From positions 1 to 64,000 of the forward strand of contig DATGLV010000033.1 in assembly GCA_035293945.1 (NCBI GenBank): 64,000 nucleotides of DNA, written 5' to 3'. Every line of letters starts with the position of its first letter. Positions within the stretch are counted from its first letter, which is position 1. This stretch comes from VAZQ01 sp035293945. Lineage in GTDB: Bacteria; Pseudomonadota; Alphaproteobacteria; Rhizobiales; Xanthobacteraceae. Made by a program: the position numbers and the translations under genes. This document shows positions 36,004-44,609 of the stretch, one piece after another. Below the pieces are notes generated by a model. It saw nothing but the letters and a program-made list of their open reading frames with translations, was not told the origin of the DNA and searched no databases.

Positions 36004-37140
36004 ATGGCGGCCTTCGGTCTCTATACGCATATTCAATCCAACAAGCGGCGCTCGATCGCGCTGCTTCTCAGCTTGTTCGTGCTCGTCTATCTCATGGTCT
36101 ATGCGGGCGCCGTGGTGGGCGAGGCGCTGACCTTCTACGCGCCGACGCCGGTGATCCTGGAGCGCGCCTGGTCCGATACGGGGGCGGCGCTGCCCTGGGC
36201 CACGGCCGGCGCGATCGCCTGGATCTTCATCGCCTACTGGTTTCACCAGTCGATGATCGACGCGCTGACTGGCGGACGCGAGGTCACCCGCCGCGAAGAG
36301 CCGCGGCTCTACAATCTTCTGGAAAATCTCTGCATCTCGCGCGGCATCACCATGCCGAAGCTGAAGATCGCGGACGAACCCGCCCTCAACGCCTTCGCGA
36401 CCGGCTTAAATGAGAAGCAATATTCCATCACGGTGACCTCCGGTCTCCTCAACCGTCTCGACGATGCCGAGCTCGAATCGGTGCTGGGCCACGAGCTGAC
36501 CCACATCCGCAATGGCGATGTGCGGATGATGGTGATCGCGGTGATCATCGCCGGCGCGATCTCGTTCTTCGCCGAGTTGATCTTCCGCTTGACCTTCCAG
36601 GGCGGCATCGGCCTCCGCGGCGAGCGCAGTCGCGACCGCGGTGGCGGTGCCGGTGTCGCGATCATCATCGCCTTTGCGTTGATCGCGGTCGCATGGCTGA
36701 CGTCGCTGCTTATCCGCTTTGCGCTCTCGCGCTCGCGCGAGTTCTTGGCGGACGCAGGCTCGGTCGAGCTGACCAAGAACCCGGACGCCATGATTTCCGC
36801 GTTGCGCAAGATCGAAGGTCGCGGCGAGCTCAACGGCGCGACCTCCGCACTCATGGAAATGTGCGTCGACAATCCGCGTGAGGAATTTTCCGACCTGTTC
36901 GCCACCCACCCGTCGATCGAGCAGCGCATCCAGGCGATCATCAAATTCGCCGGCGGACACGATCCCGGCCCGCTGGCATTGACTGATGAGACCGCGCCTT
37001 CCGAAGAGACGGAGGCCGCGCCGGGTCCATGGAGCGACTCCGAGCCGGCCGGCGATCCTGGTCCATGGGGTAGTCCGACCGATCAGGCGCCCCCTGGCAA
37101 TGGCGCTCCCGCAGGGTCGGACTCGGAGCCAGGTCCTTGA
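36004..37140 (+). CDS. M48 (HtpX-like) membrane metalloprotease
   Basis: A 378-residue zinc protease. HELTH at 163-167 gives two zinc-binding histidines and the catalytic Glu, and SREFLADAGS supplies the third ligand. Hydrophobic segments lie at about 18-40, 63-80, 176-195 and 218-238, so it is an inner-membrane protein like HtpX, which degrades damaged membrane proteins. The last ~60 residues are a low-complexity Pro/Gly/Ser/Asp tail with repeated DPGPWG-like units. It follows lemA by 49 bases and probably shares its transcript. Confidence 0.93.
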   Translation: MAAFGLYTHIQSNKRRSIALLLSLFVLVYLMVYAGAVVGEALTFYAPTPVILERAWSDTGAALPWATAGAIAWIFIAYWFHQSMIDALTGGREVTRREEPRLYNLLENLCISRGITMPKLKIADEPALNAFATGLNEKQYSITVTSGLLNRLDDAELESVLGHELTHIRNGDVRMMVIAVIIAGAISFFAELIFRLTFQGGIGLRGERSRDRGGGAGVAIIIAFALIAVAWLTSLLIRFALSRSREFLADAGSVELTKNPDAMISALRKIEGRGELNGATSALMEMCVDNPREEFSDLFATHPSIEQRIQAIIKFAGGHDPGPLALTDETAPSEETEAAPGPWSDSEPAGDPGPWGSPTDQAPPGNGAPAGSDSEPGP

Positions 37141-37198
37141 GGCCCGCACAATCCGCGTTGATCGCTCAGGCGGCCGCCGCAGAGCAGGCGAGAGGGGC

Positions 37199-37747
37199 TC
37201 AGTGACCTTCGAAGCTGATCAGCGTGCGCACCGGCACGTCGAGCTTGCGCAGCTTGTCGGCGCCGCCGAGCTCCGGCAGATCGATGATGAAGCAGGCCGC
37301 GAGCACGACCGCGCCCATCTGGCGCAGGAGCTTGACGGCGCCTTCCGCGGTGCCGCCGGTCGCGATCAGATCGTCGATCACGATCACGCGCTCTCCGCTG
37401 CCGACCGCGTCCTCGTGGATCTCCATCTCGTCCAGGCCGTACTCGAGCGAATAGGCGATACTGACCCGCTTGTGCGGCAGCTTCCCCTTCTTGCGAATGG
37501 GGACAAAGCCGGCCGAGACCTGGTGCGCCACCGCGCCGCCGAGGATGAAGCCGCGCGCCTCGATGCCGGCGACCTTATCGATCTTCATGCCGGCCCAGGG
37601 CTGCACCAATTCGTCGACCGCCCGGCGGAATGCACGCGCATCCCCGAGCAGCGTAGTGATGTCGCGAAACATGATGCCGGGCTTGGGATAATCCGGGATG
37701 GTACGGATCGAAGTCTTGAGGTCATATTCGAGCTGAGGGCTGATCAT
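37199..37747 (-). CDS. apt: Adenine phosphoribosyltransferase
   Basis: A 182-residue salvage enzyme converting adenine and PRPP to AMP. The PRPP-binding loop is VIVIDDLIATGGTAEGA, and GIEARGFILGGAVA is the flexible catalytic loop region. The ATG at 37747 gives MISPQLEYDLK, matching family N-termini; the open frame to 37807 is not needed. It lies downstream of mtnP (same strand), which makes adenine from methylthioadenosine, so the two act in sequence. Confidence 0.95.
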   Translation of the reverse strand: MISPQLEYDLKTSIRTIPDYPKPGIMFRDITTLLGDARAFRRAVDELVQPWAGMKIDKVAGIEARGFILGGAVAHQVSAGFVPIRKKGKLPHKRVSIAYSLEYGLDEMEIHEDAVGSGERVIVIDDLIATGGTAEGAVKLLRQMGAVVLAACFIIDLPELGGADKLRKLDVPVRTLISFEGH

Positions 37748-37818
37748 GGATTGCTCGCGAAAAAAACCAGCAAGGCGCACTCTGGCGAAACACGAAAGCA
37801 ATCGCAACAGGACTGCCC

Positions 37819-37942
37819 TGTAGCCCGGATGGAGGCGCCTTCAGAGAGGCGCCTTCAGGGCGCTTACGCCCGTCTTTGACGGCCATGGCGCCGCAATCCG
37901 GGAAGTGAGACCCGCATTACGCTACGCTCCATGCGGGCTACT
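37819..37942. repeat. TAGCCCGGAT-type long inverted repeat
   Basis: It begins TAGCCCGGATGG and ends CCATGCGGGCTA, with an internal CAATCCGGGAAGTGAG and ACCCGCATTACGCTACGCT. This is a common intergenic element in many proteobacteria and frequent in Rhizobiales. An internal duplication GGCGCCTTCAGAGAGGCGCCTTCAG is visible, as is a second arm from TACGCCCGTCTTTGACGG. It separates mtnP from apt. Confidence 0.75.
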
Positions 37943-37949
37943 ATTGCTA

Positions 37950-38828
37950 CTATTGCCTGCCCAAGACGCGGCCGGCGACCGCATCGAGCTTCTTGAGCAG
38001 GGCCGGGTCGCGCGCTTCCGGGGCGGTGATGAGCGCGGTATCGAGCGCGCGGTCGGAACCGATCGGGCAAGGCTCGTGCTCGCGGGGAAAGTCCCGGGCG
38101 AGGCGCGCGACCAGGTGCTTGGCCTTGTCGGCATTGGCCATGAGCACGCGGACGATATCCTGCACGGTCACGGCATCATGATCGGGATGCCAGCAGTCGA
38201 AATCGGTCACCATCGCAACCGTCGCGTAGCAGATCTCGGCCTCGCGGGCGAGCTTTGCCTCCGGCATGTTGGTCATGCCGATGACCGAATAGCCAAGCCC
38301 CTTGTAGGTGAGGCTTTCGGCCAAGGTAGAGAATTGCGGCCCCTCCATGCACACATAGGTGCCGTTGCGGGCGATGCTGATGCCTTCCACCTCCGCGGCC
38401 GCCGCGAGATGCAGCCGCAGCCGCGGCGACACCGGATGCGCCATCGAGACATGCGCCACGCAGCCCTTGCCGAAGAACGAGCTTTCGCGCTTGTGCGTGC
38501 GATCGACGAACTGGTCGACCAGCACGAACGTTCCGGGCGGCAGCTCCTCCTTGAATGAGCCGCAGGCGGAGAGGGAGACAAGGTCGGTGACGCCGGCGCG
38601 CTTGAGCACGTCGATATTGGCGCGATAGTTGATGTCGGAGGGCGAGAGCCGATGGCCCTTGTCGTGGCGGGAGAGGAAGACCACCGGCAATCCGGCGATC
38701 GTGCCGATGCGCAAGCCCGCGGAAGGCTCGCCCCACGGGCTTGCGATGCGCTCCTCGCGCACATCCTCGAGCCCCGGCAGATCGTAAATGCCGGAACCGC
38801 CGATGATGCCGAGGACGGTCTTGGTCAT
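37950..38828 (-). CDS. mtnP: S-methyl-5'-thioadenosine phosphorylase
   Basis: A 292-residue trimeric purine nucleoside phosphorylase that splits methylthioadenosine, a by-product of polyamine synthesis, to adenine and methylthioribose-1-phosphate. GIIGGSGIYDLPGLEDV opens the protein. FLSRHDKGHRLSPSDINYRAN and NGTYVCMEGPQFST are family motifs. Related enzymes take inosine or guanosine, but the sequence fits MTA phosphorylase best. It lies upstream of apt. Confidence 0.93.
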   Translation of the reverse strand: MTKTVLGIIGGSGIYDLPGLEDVREERIASPWGEPSAGLRIGTIAGLPVVFLSRHDKGHRLSPSDINYRANIDVLKRAGVTDLVSLSACGSFKEELPPGTFVLVDQFVDRTHKRESSFFGKGCVAHVSMAHPVSPRLRLHLAAAAEVEGISIARNGTYVCMEGPQFSTLAESLTYKGLGYSVIGMTNMPEAKLAREAEICYATVAMVTDFDCWHPDHDAVTVQDIVRVLMANADKAKHLVARLARDFPREHEPCPIGSDRALDTALITAPEARDPALLKKLDAVAGRVLGRQ

Positions 38829-38854
38829 CGTTCGCGACGGTGATTTCGCGATTT

Positions 38855-38886
38855 GCGGACTCGCGATCTTTGAGCTCGCGGTCCGC
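38855..38886. terminator. Hairpin downstream of petC
   Basis: GCGGAC (38855-38860) pairs with GTCCGC (38881-38886), and the inner CGCGA pairs with TCGCG across a single bulged base, giving an 11-bp stem with a 9-base loop. It lies about 64 bases past the petC stop. There is no U-run on the minus strand. It could end the petABC operon. Confidence 0.4.
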
Positions 38887-38949
38887 GGGTCGCGATCATG
38901 CGATCAAGCCGCAGGACCGGAAGCAATTGGGAATGGTGCCGGCCGCGGT

Positions 38950-39720
38950 TCAAGCATGCACCGCGCTCCAAACCTTCCTTTTGGTGAAATAGAGCAGGCC
39001 GGCGAACACGATCAGGTAGATCATCACCTGGAAGCCGATGCGCTTGCGCTGAACGAGATGCGGCTCGGCCGCCCACATCAGGAACGCGGCGATGTCCTGG
39101 CTGTACTGCTCCAGTGTCTGCGGCGAGCCGTCATCAAAGGTCACCGCACCGGGGAACAGCGGCTGCGGCATGGCGATGTTATGGCCGGGAAAATACCTGT
39201 TGTAGAAAGTACCGGGCGGCGGGGTCTCGCCGGCGGGCGGATTTTCGTATCCCTTGAGCACCGCCGCGATGTAGTCGACGCCCTGTTCCTGGTATTGCGT
39301 GAAGAAGTCGAACACGAAGCCCGGGAAGCCGCGCTTATAGCCTCGCGCCTTGGCGAGCACCGACATGTCCGGCGGCTTGATCGGGAACGCACTGATCACC
39401 GCCTCTTGCGGCGCCGGGAAATGATCGCCCACGGCCAATTTGTAGGTGGCGGCGAGCGCGGCGGCCTGCGCCGGCGAGTAGCCGGGGCCGCCCGGCTCCG
39501 CGAGATTACGGAACGTCACCAAGTTCATGCTGTGACAGTTGGAGCAGACATCGTGATAAATCTTGAGCCCGCGCTGCAGCTGCCCGGGATCGAAGGTGCC
39601 GAACGGACCCGCGAACGACCACGAGAGCTTGGGCGGCGTGTCCGAAGCCTCCTGTGCAGCGGCCGGTCCGGCAAACGCCGCCAAAAACATCAGCGCGAGG
39701 AGCTTGGTCTTCATGGTCAT
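38950..39720 (-). CDS. petC: Cytochrome c1
   Basis: A 256-residue haem c subunit of the cytochrome bc1 complex, which passes electrons from the Rieske protein to cytochrome c. A signal peptide (LLALMFLAAFAGPAAAQ) is followed by the haem motif CSNCH. A C-terminal membrane anchor is at FQVMIYLIVFAGLLYFTKRK. The ATG at 39720 follows GGGAGGAG; an in-frame TTG at 39741 overlaps the petB stop. Here c1 is a separate gene, whereas in Bradyrhizobium japonicum cytochrome b and c1 are one fused precursor (fbcH). Confidence 0.95.
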   Translation of the reverse strand: MTMKTKLLALMFLAAFAGPAAAQEASDTPPKLSWSFAGPFGTFDPGQLQRGLKIYHDVCSNCHSMNLVTFRNLAEPGGPGYSPAQAAALAATYKLAVGDHFPAPQEAVISAFPIKPPDMSVLAKARGYKRGFPGFVFDFFTQYQEQGVDYIAAVLKGYENPPAGETPPPGTFYNRYFPGHNIAMPQPLFPGAVTFDDGSPQTLEQYSQDIAAFLMWAAEPHLVQRKRIGFQVMIYLIVFAGLLYFTKRKVWSAVHA

Positions 39721-39737
39721 GACATTCTCCTCCCGCT

Positions 39738-40979
39738 TCAAGCCTTGGCGCCGGCGGTCTTGCCCTGCAGGATCGATTCCGAGATCGATTTCGGCAGCGG
39801 CTCCGTCTTCTCAACCAATCCGAGCAACGGCAGGATGATCAGGAAGAACGCGAAGTAGTAGACGGTGAACAAGCGGGCGAAGACCACGTACCAGCCGGCC
39901 GGCTGCTGCGAACCCAGATAGCCAAGCCCGATGCAGACGACGACGAACAGCCAGAAGAAGAATCTGAACAGCGGCCGGTACCGCCCCGAGCGCACCGGCG
40001 AGGTGTCGAGCCAGGGCAGAAAAGCCAGGATGAGAATCGAGGCGCCAAGCGCCATCACGCCCAACAGCTTGTTCGGGATCGCCCGCAGAATGGCGTAGAA
40101 CGGCAGGTAGTACCATTCGGGCACGATTTCGGGCGGCGTCTGCGCCGGATTGGCCATGATGTAATTGTCGGGATGCCCGAGATAGGCCGGGATATAGAAG
40201 ACGAACCACGCGAACAGGATGCAGAACACGACCATCATGAACCCGTCCTTGATGGTCGCGTAAGGCGTGAACGCCACCGTGTCCTTTTCCGACTTCGGCT
40301 CGACGCCGGTCGGGTTGTTCTGCCCGACCACGTGCAGCGCCCAGATGTGCAGCACCACCACGCCGGCGATGACGAAGGGCAGCAAGTAGTGCAGCGAGTA
40401 GAAGCGGTTCAGCGTCGGATTGCCGACCGCGTAGCCGCCCCACAGCCAGGTGACGATCGAATCGCCCACTACCGGGATGGCCGAGAACAGGTTGGTGATC
40501 ACCTTGGCGGCCCAGAAGCTCATCTGACCCCAGACCAGCACGTAACCCATGAAACCGGTCATGATCATCAGCAGGAGCAGGATCACGCCAAGAATCCATA
40601 GGACCTCGCGCGGCTCCTTGTAGGAGCCGTAATACATGCCGCGGAACATGTGGATATAGGCGGCGAGAAAGAACATCGACGCGCCGTTGGCATGCACATA
40701 GCGCAACAGCCAGCCGTAGTTCACGTCGCGCATGATGGCTTCGACCGAATTGAAGGCGAGGTCGACATGCGGCGTGTAGTGCATTGCCAGCACGATGCCG
40801 GTGATGATCTGCACCCCCAGCATGAACGAGAGAATGCCGCCGAAGGTCCACCAGTAGTTCAGGTTGCGGGGCGTCGGATAGACGATGAACGAAGAATGGA
40901 TCAGCGCCCCGATCGGCAGCCGCTTCTCAAGCCATTGCATAACGGGGCCTTGCGGCTGATAGGTCGAATTTCCGCTCAT
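39738..40979 (-). CDS. petB: Cytochrome b of the bc1 complex
   Basis: A 413-residue polytopic haem b subunit with the quinol oxidation and reduction sites. Haem-ligand histidines occur in VHANGASMFFLAAYIHMF and the later HYLLPFVIAGVVVLHIWALH. PEWYYLPFYAIL carries the Qo-site PEW(Y) motif. Full length without a c1 domain. The gene follows petA by 21 bases and is 17 bases upstream of petC, forming the petABC operon. Confidence 0.97.
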   Translation of the reverse strand: MSGNSTYQPQGPVMQWLEKRLPIGALIHSSFIVYPTPRNLNYWWTFGGILSFMLGVQIITGIVLAMHYTPHVDLAFNSVEAIMRDVNYGWLLRYVHANGASMFFLAAYIHMFRGMYYGSYKEPREVLWILGVILLLLMIMTGFMGYVLVWGQMSFWAAKVITNLFSAIPVVGDSIVTWLWGGYAVGNPTLNRFYSLHYLLPFVIAGVVVLHIWALHVVGQNNPTGVEPKSEKDTVAFTPYATIKDGFMMVVFCILFAWFVFYIPAYLGHPDNYIMANPAQTPPEIVPEWYYLPFYAILRAIPNKLLGVMALGASILILAFLPWLDTSPVRSGRYRPLFRFFFWLFVVVCIGLGYLGSQQPAGWYVVFARLFTVYYFAFFLIILPLLGLVEKTEPLPKSISESILQGKTAGAKA

Positions 40980-41000
40980 GATTGGAACCTTGGATGAACC

Positions 41001-41540
41001 TTAGGTCTGCGCTGTGTCGGTTTCGCCGATGCGAATCTTGCTGTCGGACAGGAACTTGTAAGGGGGGATCGGCAAGTTCAGCGGCGCCGGACCCCGGCGG
41101 ACACGTCCCGACGAATCATATTGCGAGCCATGGCAGGGGCAGCGCCAACCATCGTAATCGCCAAGGTGGGCGATCGGGATGCAGCCGAGATGGGTGCAGA
41201 TGCCGATGAGGACGAGCCACTGATCGTGGCCGGCCTTGACCCGGCTCTGGTCGGTCGCTGGATCAGGGAGGGAGTTCGTATCAACCGCGCGCGCTTCGTC
41301 GATCTCCTTCTGGGTGCGGTGGCTGATGAAGATCGGCTGACTGCGCCAGAACACGGTTATGACCTGCCCGGCGGCAATCGGCGAAAGGTCGACATCGACC
41401 GGCACTCCAGCCGCGATCGTCGAGGCATCCGGATTCATCTGCGCCACGAGCGGCACCAGCGTCGCCGCCGCTCCGAAGGCCGCTACGGCCCCGGTTGCGA
41501 CATATAGAAAGTCGCGACGCGTCGGCTCGGCCGAAGACAT
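41001..41540 (-). CDS. petA: Ubiquinol-cytochrome c reductase Rieske subunit
   Basis: A 179-residue [2Fe-2S] protein. The cluster ligands are in CTHLGC and CPCHGSQYD. The N-terminus EPTRRDFLYVATGA is a twin-arginine leader with the membrane anchor (GAVAAFGAAATLVPLV). ATG 41540 gives the expected start; a frame open to 41687 is not real. It leads the petABC operon. The 281 bases upstream (41541-41821) to trmL hold the divergent promoters and no gene I can support. Confidence 0.96.
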   Translation of the reverse strand: MSSAEPTRRDFLYVATGAVAAFGAAATLVPLVAQMNPDASTIAAGVPVDVDLSPIAAGQVITVFWRSQPIFISHRTQKEIDEARAVDTNSLPDPATDQSRVKAGHDQWLVLIGICTHLGCIPIAHLGDYDGWRCPCHGSQYDSSGRVRRGPAPLNLPIPPYKFLSDSKIRIGETDTAQT

Positions 41541-41821
41541 CGTTGTCACGTTTGCAATCCCTTTCTTATCCTCGATCCACCCGCACGCACCCGCCGCGGC
41601 TCCCTCCCCGCCCTGAAAGGGCGACACCCGGCAGTGGCGGGGCAAACCAGCCGCTCTCCGTCCCGACAGGAGGTCAAGCGGCGCCACCCAGCGGGGGTTC
41701 TATTGGCACCCTTGACGGGGGAGCGCAAGTGCGCCATCGCCCCACGCTCAGAAGTCGCACCGGGAAATCGACGGCAGGCGACGTCCCGTCCCGCCGCACT
41801 TGTCGCGCCGGTTGAAGACGC

Positions 41822-42292
41822 ATGCGGATCGCGCTCTATGAACCGGACATCCCGCAGAACACCGGCACGATTCTGCGCTTGGCGGCTTGCCTCGGCCTCG
41901 CCGCCGACATCATCGAGCCGGCCGGGTTCCCGGTCTCGGATCGCGCCTTCCGCCGCGCCGGGATGGACTATCTTGGAGAGGTAAGCCTCCGCCGCCACGA
42001 CAGCTGGACGGCATTTGAAGCCTGGCGGCATGCGCAGGGCCTGCGCCTCATTCTGTTTACAACACGTGGTGCGACACCTTACCTGGATCACACGTTCCGT
42101 CCCGATGACGTGCTGCTGTTCGGCCGTGAATCGGCCGGTGTTCCGGAAGTGGTCCATGCCGCCGCCGATGCCCGGCTTGTCATTCCGATGCGCACCGGCT
42201 TGCGCTCGCTCAATATCGCCATGGCGGCCGCAATGGCGGTCTCCGAGGCGTTGCGCCAAACGGGCGGATTTCCGATTCAAGGTCGTGCTTGA
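41822..42292 (+). CDS. trmL: tRNA (cytidine/uridine-34-2'-O)-methyltransferase
   Basis: A 156-residue SPOUT methyltransferase that methylates the wobble 2'-hydroxyl of tRNA-Leu. ALYEPDIPQNTGTILRLAACL opens the family motif 1 in two parts; LLFGRESAGVPEVVHAAAD and MRTGLRSLNIAMAAAMA form the knot and SAM site. Length is standard for YibK/TrmL. Confidence 0.94.
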   Translation: MRIALYEPDIPQNTGTILRLAACLGLAADIIEPAGFPVSDRAFRRAGMDYLGEVSLRRHDSWTAFEAWRHAQGLRLILFTTRGATPYLDHTFRPDDVLLFGRESAGVPEVVHAAADARLVIPMRTGLRSLNIAMAAAMAVSEALRQTGGFPIQGRA

Positions 42293-42344
42293 GGAGCGCG
42301 GATATATCGCCCAGATATTGCTTGGGTAAATCCGGAGACGCCTC

Positions 42345-42977
42345 GTGGTCTATGCGGTCAAGGAAATATTCTTAACCCTGCAGGGAGAAGGCGCCCAAGC
42401 CGGGCGCGCCGCGGTGTTCTGCCGGTTCGCGGGTTGTAACCTGTGGTCGGGCCGCGAGGCCGACAGGGAAGCCGCGCTCTGCCGCTTCTGCGATACCGAT
42501 TTTGTGGGCACCGATGGCACCCGCGGAGGCTTCTATGCGACCGCACAGTTACTCGCGGACGCAATCGAAGCCGAATGGGCAAACGGGCCGGATCACCGCT
42601 ACCTGGTCGCGACCGGAGGCGAGCCGCTTCTGCAGATCGACAGGGCGCTGCTGGACGCGTTGCATGCTCGCGGCTTCAAGGTCGCGGTCGAGACCAACGG
42701 AACCATCGATCCACCGCCCGGGCTCGACTGGATCTGCGTCAGCCCGAAGGCCGGGAGCGAGCTGCGCATCCGCGCGGGTCAAGAGATGAAGCTCGTATTT
42801 CCGCAAGCGGACGCGCCGCCGGAAGCCTTTGCGGGGCTTGCCTTCGAGCATTTCTCGCTACAGCCCATGGATGGCCCGGAGCTTGCCCGCAACACTGCGC
42901 GCGCCGTCGAATACTGCCTCACCCATCCGCAATGGCGGCTCAGCCTACAGACCCATAAGACAATCGGAATTCGTTGA
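42345..42977 (+). CDS. queE: 7-carboxy-7-deazaguanine synthase
   Basis: A 210-residue radical SAM enzyme that makes CDG from carboxytetrahydropterin in queuosine synthesis. It starts at GTG 42345. The cluster cysteines follow the spacing C-x14-C-x2-C (Cys31, Cys46, Cys49), a known QueE variant of the usual CxxxCxxC. FLTLQGEGAQAGRAAVFCRF and ATGGEPLLQID are family signatures. Its stop overlaps the queD start by one base, so the two are coupled. Confidence 0.94.
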   Translation: MVYAVKEIFLTLQGEGAQAGRAAVFCRFAGCNLWSGREADREAALCRFCDTDFVGTDGTRGGFYATAQLLADAIEAEWANGPDHRYLVATGGEPLLQIDRALLDALHARGFKVAVETNGTIDPPPGLDWICVSPKAGSELRIRAGQEMKLVFPQADAPPEAFAGLAFEHFSLQPMDGPELARNTARAVEYCLTHPQWRLSLQTHKTIGIR

Positions 42978-43348
42978 TGTGGGAGCTCACCAAATCCTTC
43001 CGCTTCGAGGCCGCGCACGCGCTTGCCCACACCACGCTCGGTGCCGCGAGCGAGGAGATTCACGGACACTCCTATCGCGCAGACGTCACAATCCGCGGCA
43101 TCCCCGATCGCGAGACCGGAATGATCATCGATCTGGGAGTCCTGGAGGAGAGGCTTGCCGACATCCGTGAGGCGCTCGACCATAAGCACCTGAACAAGAT
43201 CGAAGCGCTCGGCGCCCCGACGATCGAGCATCTGGCGCGCTTCATTTGGGATCACGTTCAGGATGCGGGGCTCGTCACGCGCGTGACAGTGTTCCGTGAC
43301 AGCTGCGGGGAAAGCTGCAGCTATCAGGGATCGACGATCGGTTCGTAA
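42977..43348 (+). CDS. queD: 6-carboxytetrahydropterin synthase-like protein (QueD family)
   Basis: A 123-residue PTPS/QueD-fold protein, coupled to queE by a TGATG junction. The zinc histidines are visible in FEAAHALAH and IHGHSYRAD, and LDHKHLN supplies the catalytic Asp-His. In E. coli QueD the catalytic Cys27 lies just before HGH (KCGRLHGH). Here the segment is ASEEIHGH with no cysteine, and the C-terminal KETC glutamate is RDSC. Several rhizobial QueD-like proteins seem to share the first feature. The reaction is therefore inferred from the queE neighbour. Confidence 0.85.
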   Translation: MWELTKSFRFEAAHALAHTTLGAASEEIHGHSYRADVTIRGIPDRETGMIIDLGVLEERLADIREALDHKHLNKIEALGAPTIEHLARFIWDHVQDAGLVTRVTVFRDSCGESCSYQGSTIGS

Positions 43349-43374
43349 TTGCGATTGCGATGAGAGGTTCCACT

Positions 43375-44262
43375 ATGGATGCCGGACAGCTGGAAGCCCG
43401 CAAGGCTCGCGCCCGCGCCTGGTTTGAACAGCTGCGCGACGACATTTGTGCAGCCTTCGAAGGGCTCGAGGAGGCGTTGCCGCAAACGGCGCCGCGGACC
43501 TGCGACACGGTCGGGCATTTTTCGCGCACGCCTTGGCAGCGCACCGACCACACCGGCGCGCCGGGCGGCGGCGGCGTCATGGCCATGCTCAAAGGCCGCG
43601 TGTTCGAGAAGGTCGGGGTGCATGTCTCGACCGTCTTCGGCGAGTTCGCGCCGGAGTTCCGCAAGGATATTCCGGGTGCCGAGGCCGACCCGCGCTTCTG
43701 GGCATCGGGCATTTCGCTTATCGCCCACCTGCACAATCCGAATGTTCCGGCGGTGCACATGAACACACGCTTCGTGGTCACCACCAAGGCATGGTTCGGC
43801 GGCGGGGCCGATTTGACACCGGTGCTCGATCGGCGGCGTACGCAACAAGATCCCGACACGCGCGCGTTTCACGCCGCCATGCAGGCCGCGTGCGATGCCC
43901 ATGCGGCGCCTTACGCAAAATACAAGCAATGGTGCGACGATTACTTCTACCTCAAGCATCGGGGCGAGATGCGCGGCATCGGCGGCATCTTCTACGACTA
44001 CCTCGACAGCGGCGACTGGGAAGCAAATTTCGCCTTCACCCAAGGTGTGGGGCGCGCGTTCTGCGGCATTTATCCGCAGCTCGTGCAGCGCAATTTTACG
44101 ACGCCCTGGAGCGAGGCCGACCGCGAGGAGCAGCTCGTCCGGCGCGGCCGTTATGTCGAGTTCAATCTGCTGTACGACCGCGGCACCATTTTCGGGCTCA
44201 AGACCGGCGGCAACGTCGAGTCGATCCTATCCTCGCTGCCGCCGGTGGTGAAATGGCCGTGA
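43375..44262 (+). CDS. hemF: Oxygen-dependent coproporphyrinogen III oxidase
   Basis: A 295-residue HemF, which oxidatively decarboxylates coproporphyrinogen III in haem synthesis. MHNPNVPAVHMNTR-like sequence is present as HNPNVPAVHMNTRFVV; WFGGGADLTPVL and KHRGEMRGIGGIFYDYLD follow. GAGAGG precedes ATG 43375, so I prefer it to ATG 43360. The gene lies 26 bases after queD, possibly in the same transcript. The anaerobic HemN is not in the window. Confidence 0.95.
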   Translation: MDAGQLEARKARARAWFEQLRDDICAAFEGLEEALPQTAPRTCDTVGHFSRTPWQRTDHTGAPGGGGVMAMLKGRVFEKVGVHVSTVFGEFAPEFRKDIPGAEADPRFWASGISLIAHLHNPNVPAVHMNTRFVVTTKAWFGGGADLTPVLDRRRTQQDPDTRAFHAAMQAACDAHAAPYAKYKQWCDDYFYLKHRGEMRGIGGIFYDYLDSGDWEANFAFTQGVGRAFCGIYPQLVQRNFTTPWSEADREEQLVRRGRYVEFNLLYDRGTIFGLKTGGNVESILSSLPPVVKWP

Positions 44263-44278
44263 GCCGCCAGTTGCAATC

Positions 44279-44527
44279 CTAATCCGCGCTGGGCAACCGC
44301 CGCACGGTGAATTCGATGCGGTCGCCCGGCAGCACCCGCCAAGCCTCGATCTCGGTCTGATAGGCCGCCTTGGGGAAGCGGCGGAACAGTTCACGCGCCT
44401 TTGCCCGCGCCTCCTCGCGCGGCAGCGCGAAGGTCTCGCGCCGGAAGGCATCGCCCCGCGCACGGCCTGCAATCAGCGCGGCCGAACGGCGGGCGATATC
44501 GGCGGGACGACGAACAACACGGCTCAT
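44279..44527 (-). CDS. Conserved small basic protein of unknown function
   Basis: An 82-residue protein with many Arg and Ala residues. It begins MSRVVRRPADIARRSAALIA and ends in a beta-like segment, WRVLPGDRIEFTVRRLPSA. No membrane segment. I recall similar short proteins beside CCA-adding enzymes in Rhizobiales but cannot name a family. The start at 44527 is chosen because the longer frame (to 44755) only overlaps the CCA gene. Confidence 0.65.
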   Translation of the reverse strand: MSRVVRRPADIARRSAALIAGRARGDAFRRETFALPREEARAKARELFRRFPKAAYQTEIEAWRVLPGDRIEFTVRRLPSAD

Positions 44528-44609
44528 ACGCTTTACCTCACACCGACAATGTAACATCGCGGTTGTGGGTAAGCGAGTCGCACGAGCCGCATGGCGCAAC
44601 GATGCCGCT

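Noticed and set aside
39720..39741. TTG start of petC at 39741
   Set aside because: ATG 39720 has GGGAGGAG in front and gives a normal signal peptide.
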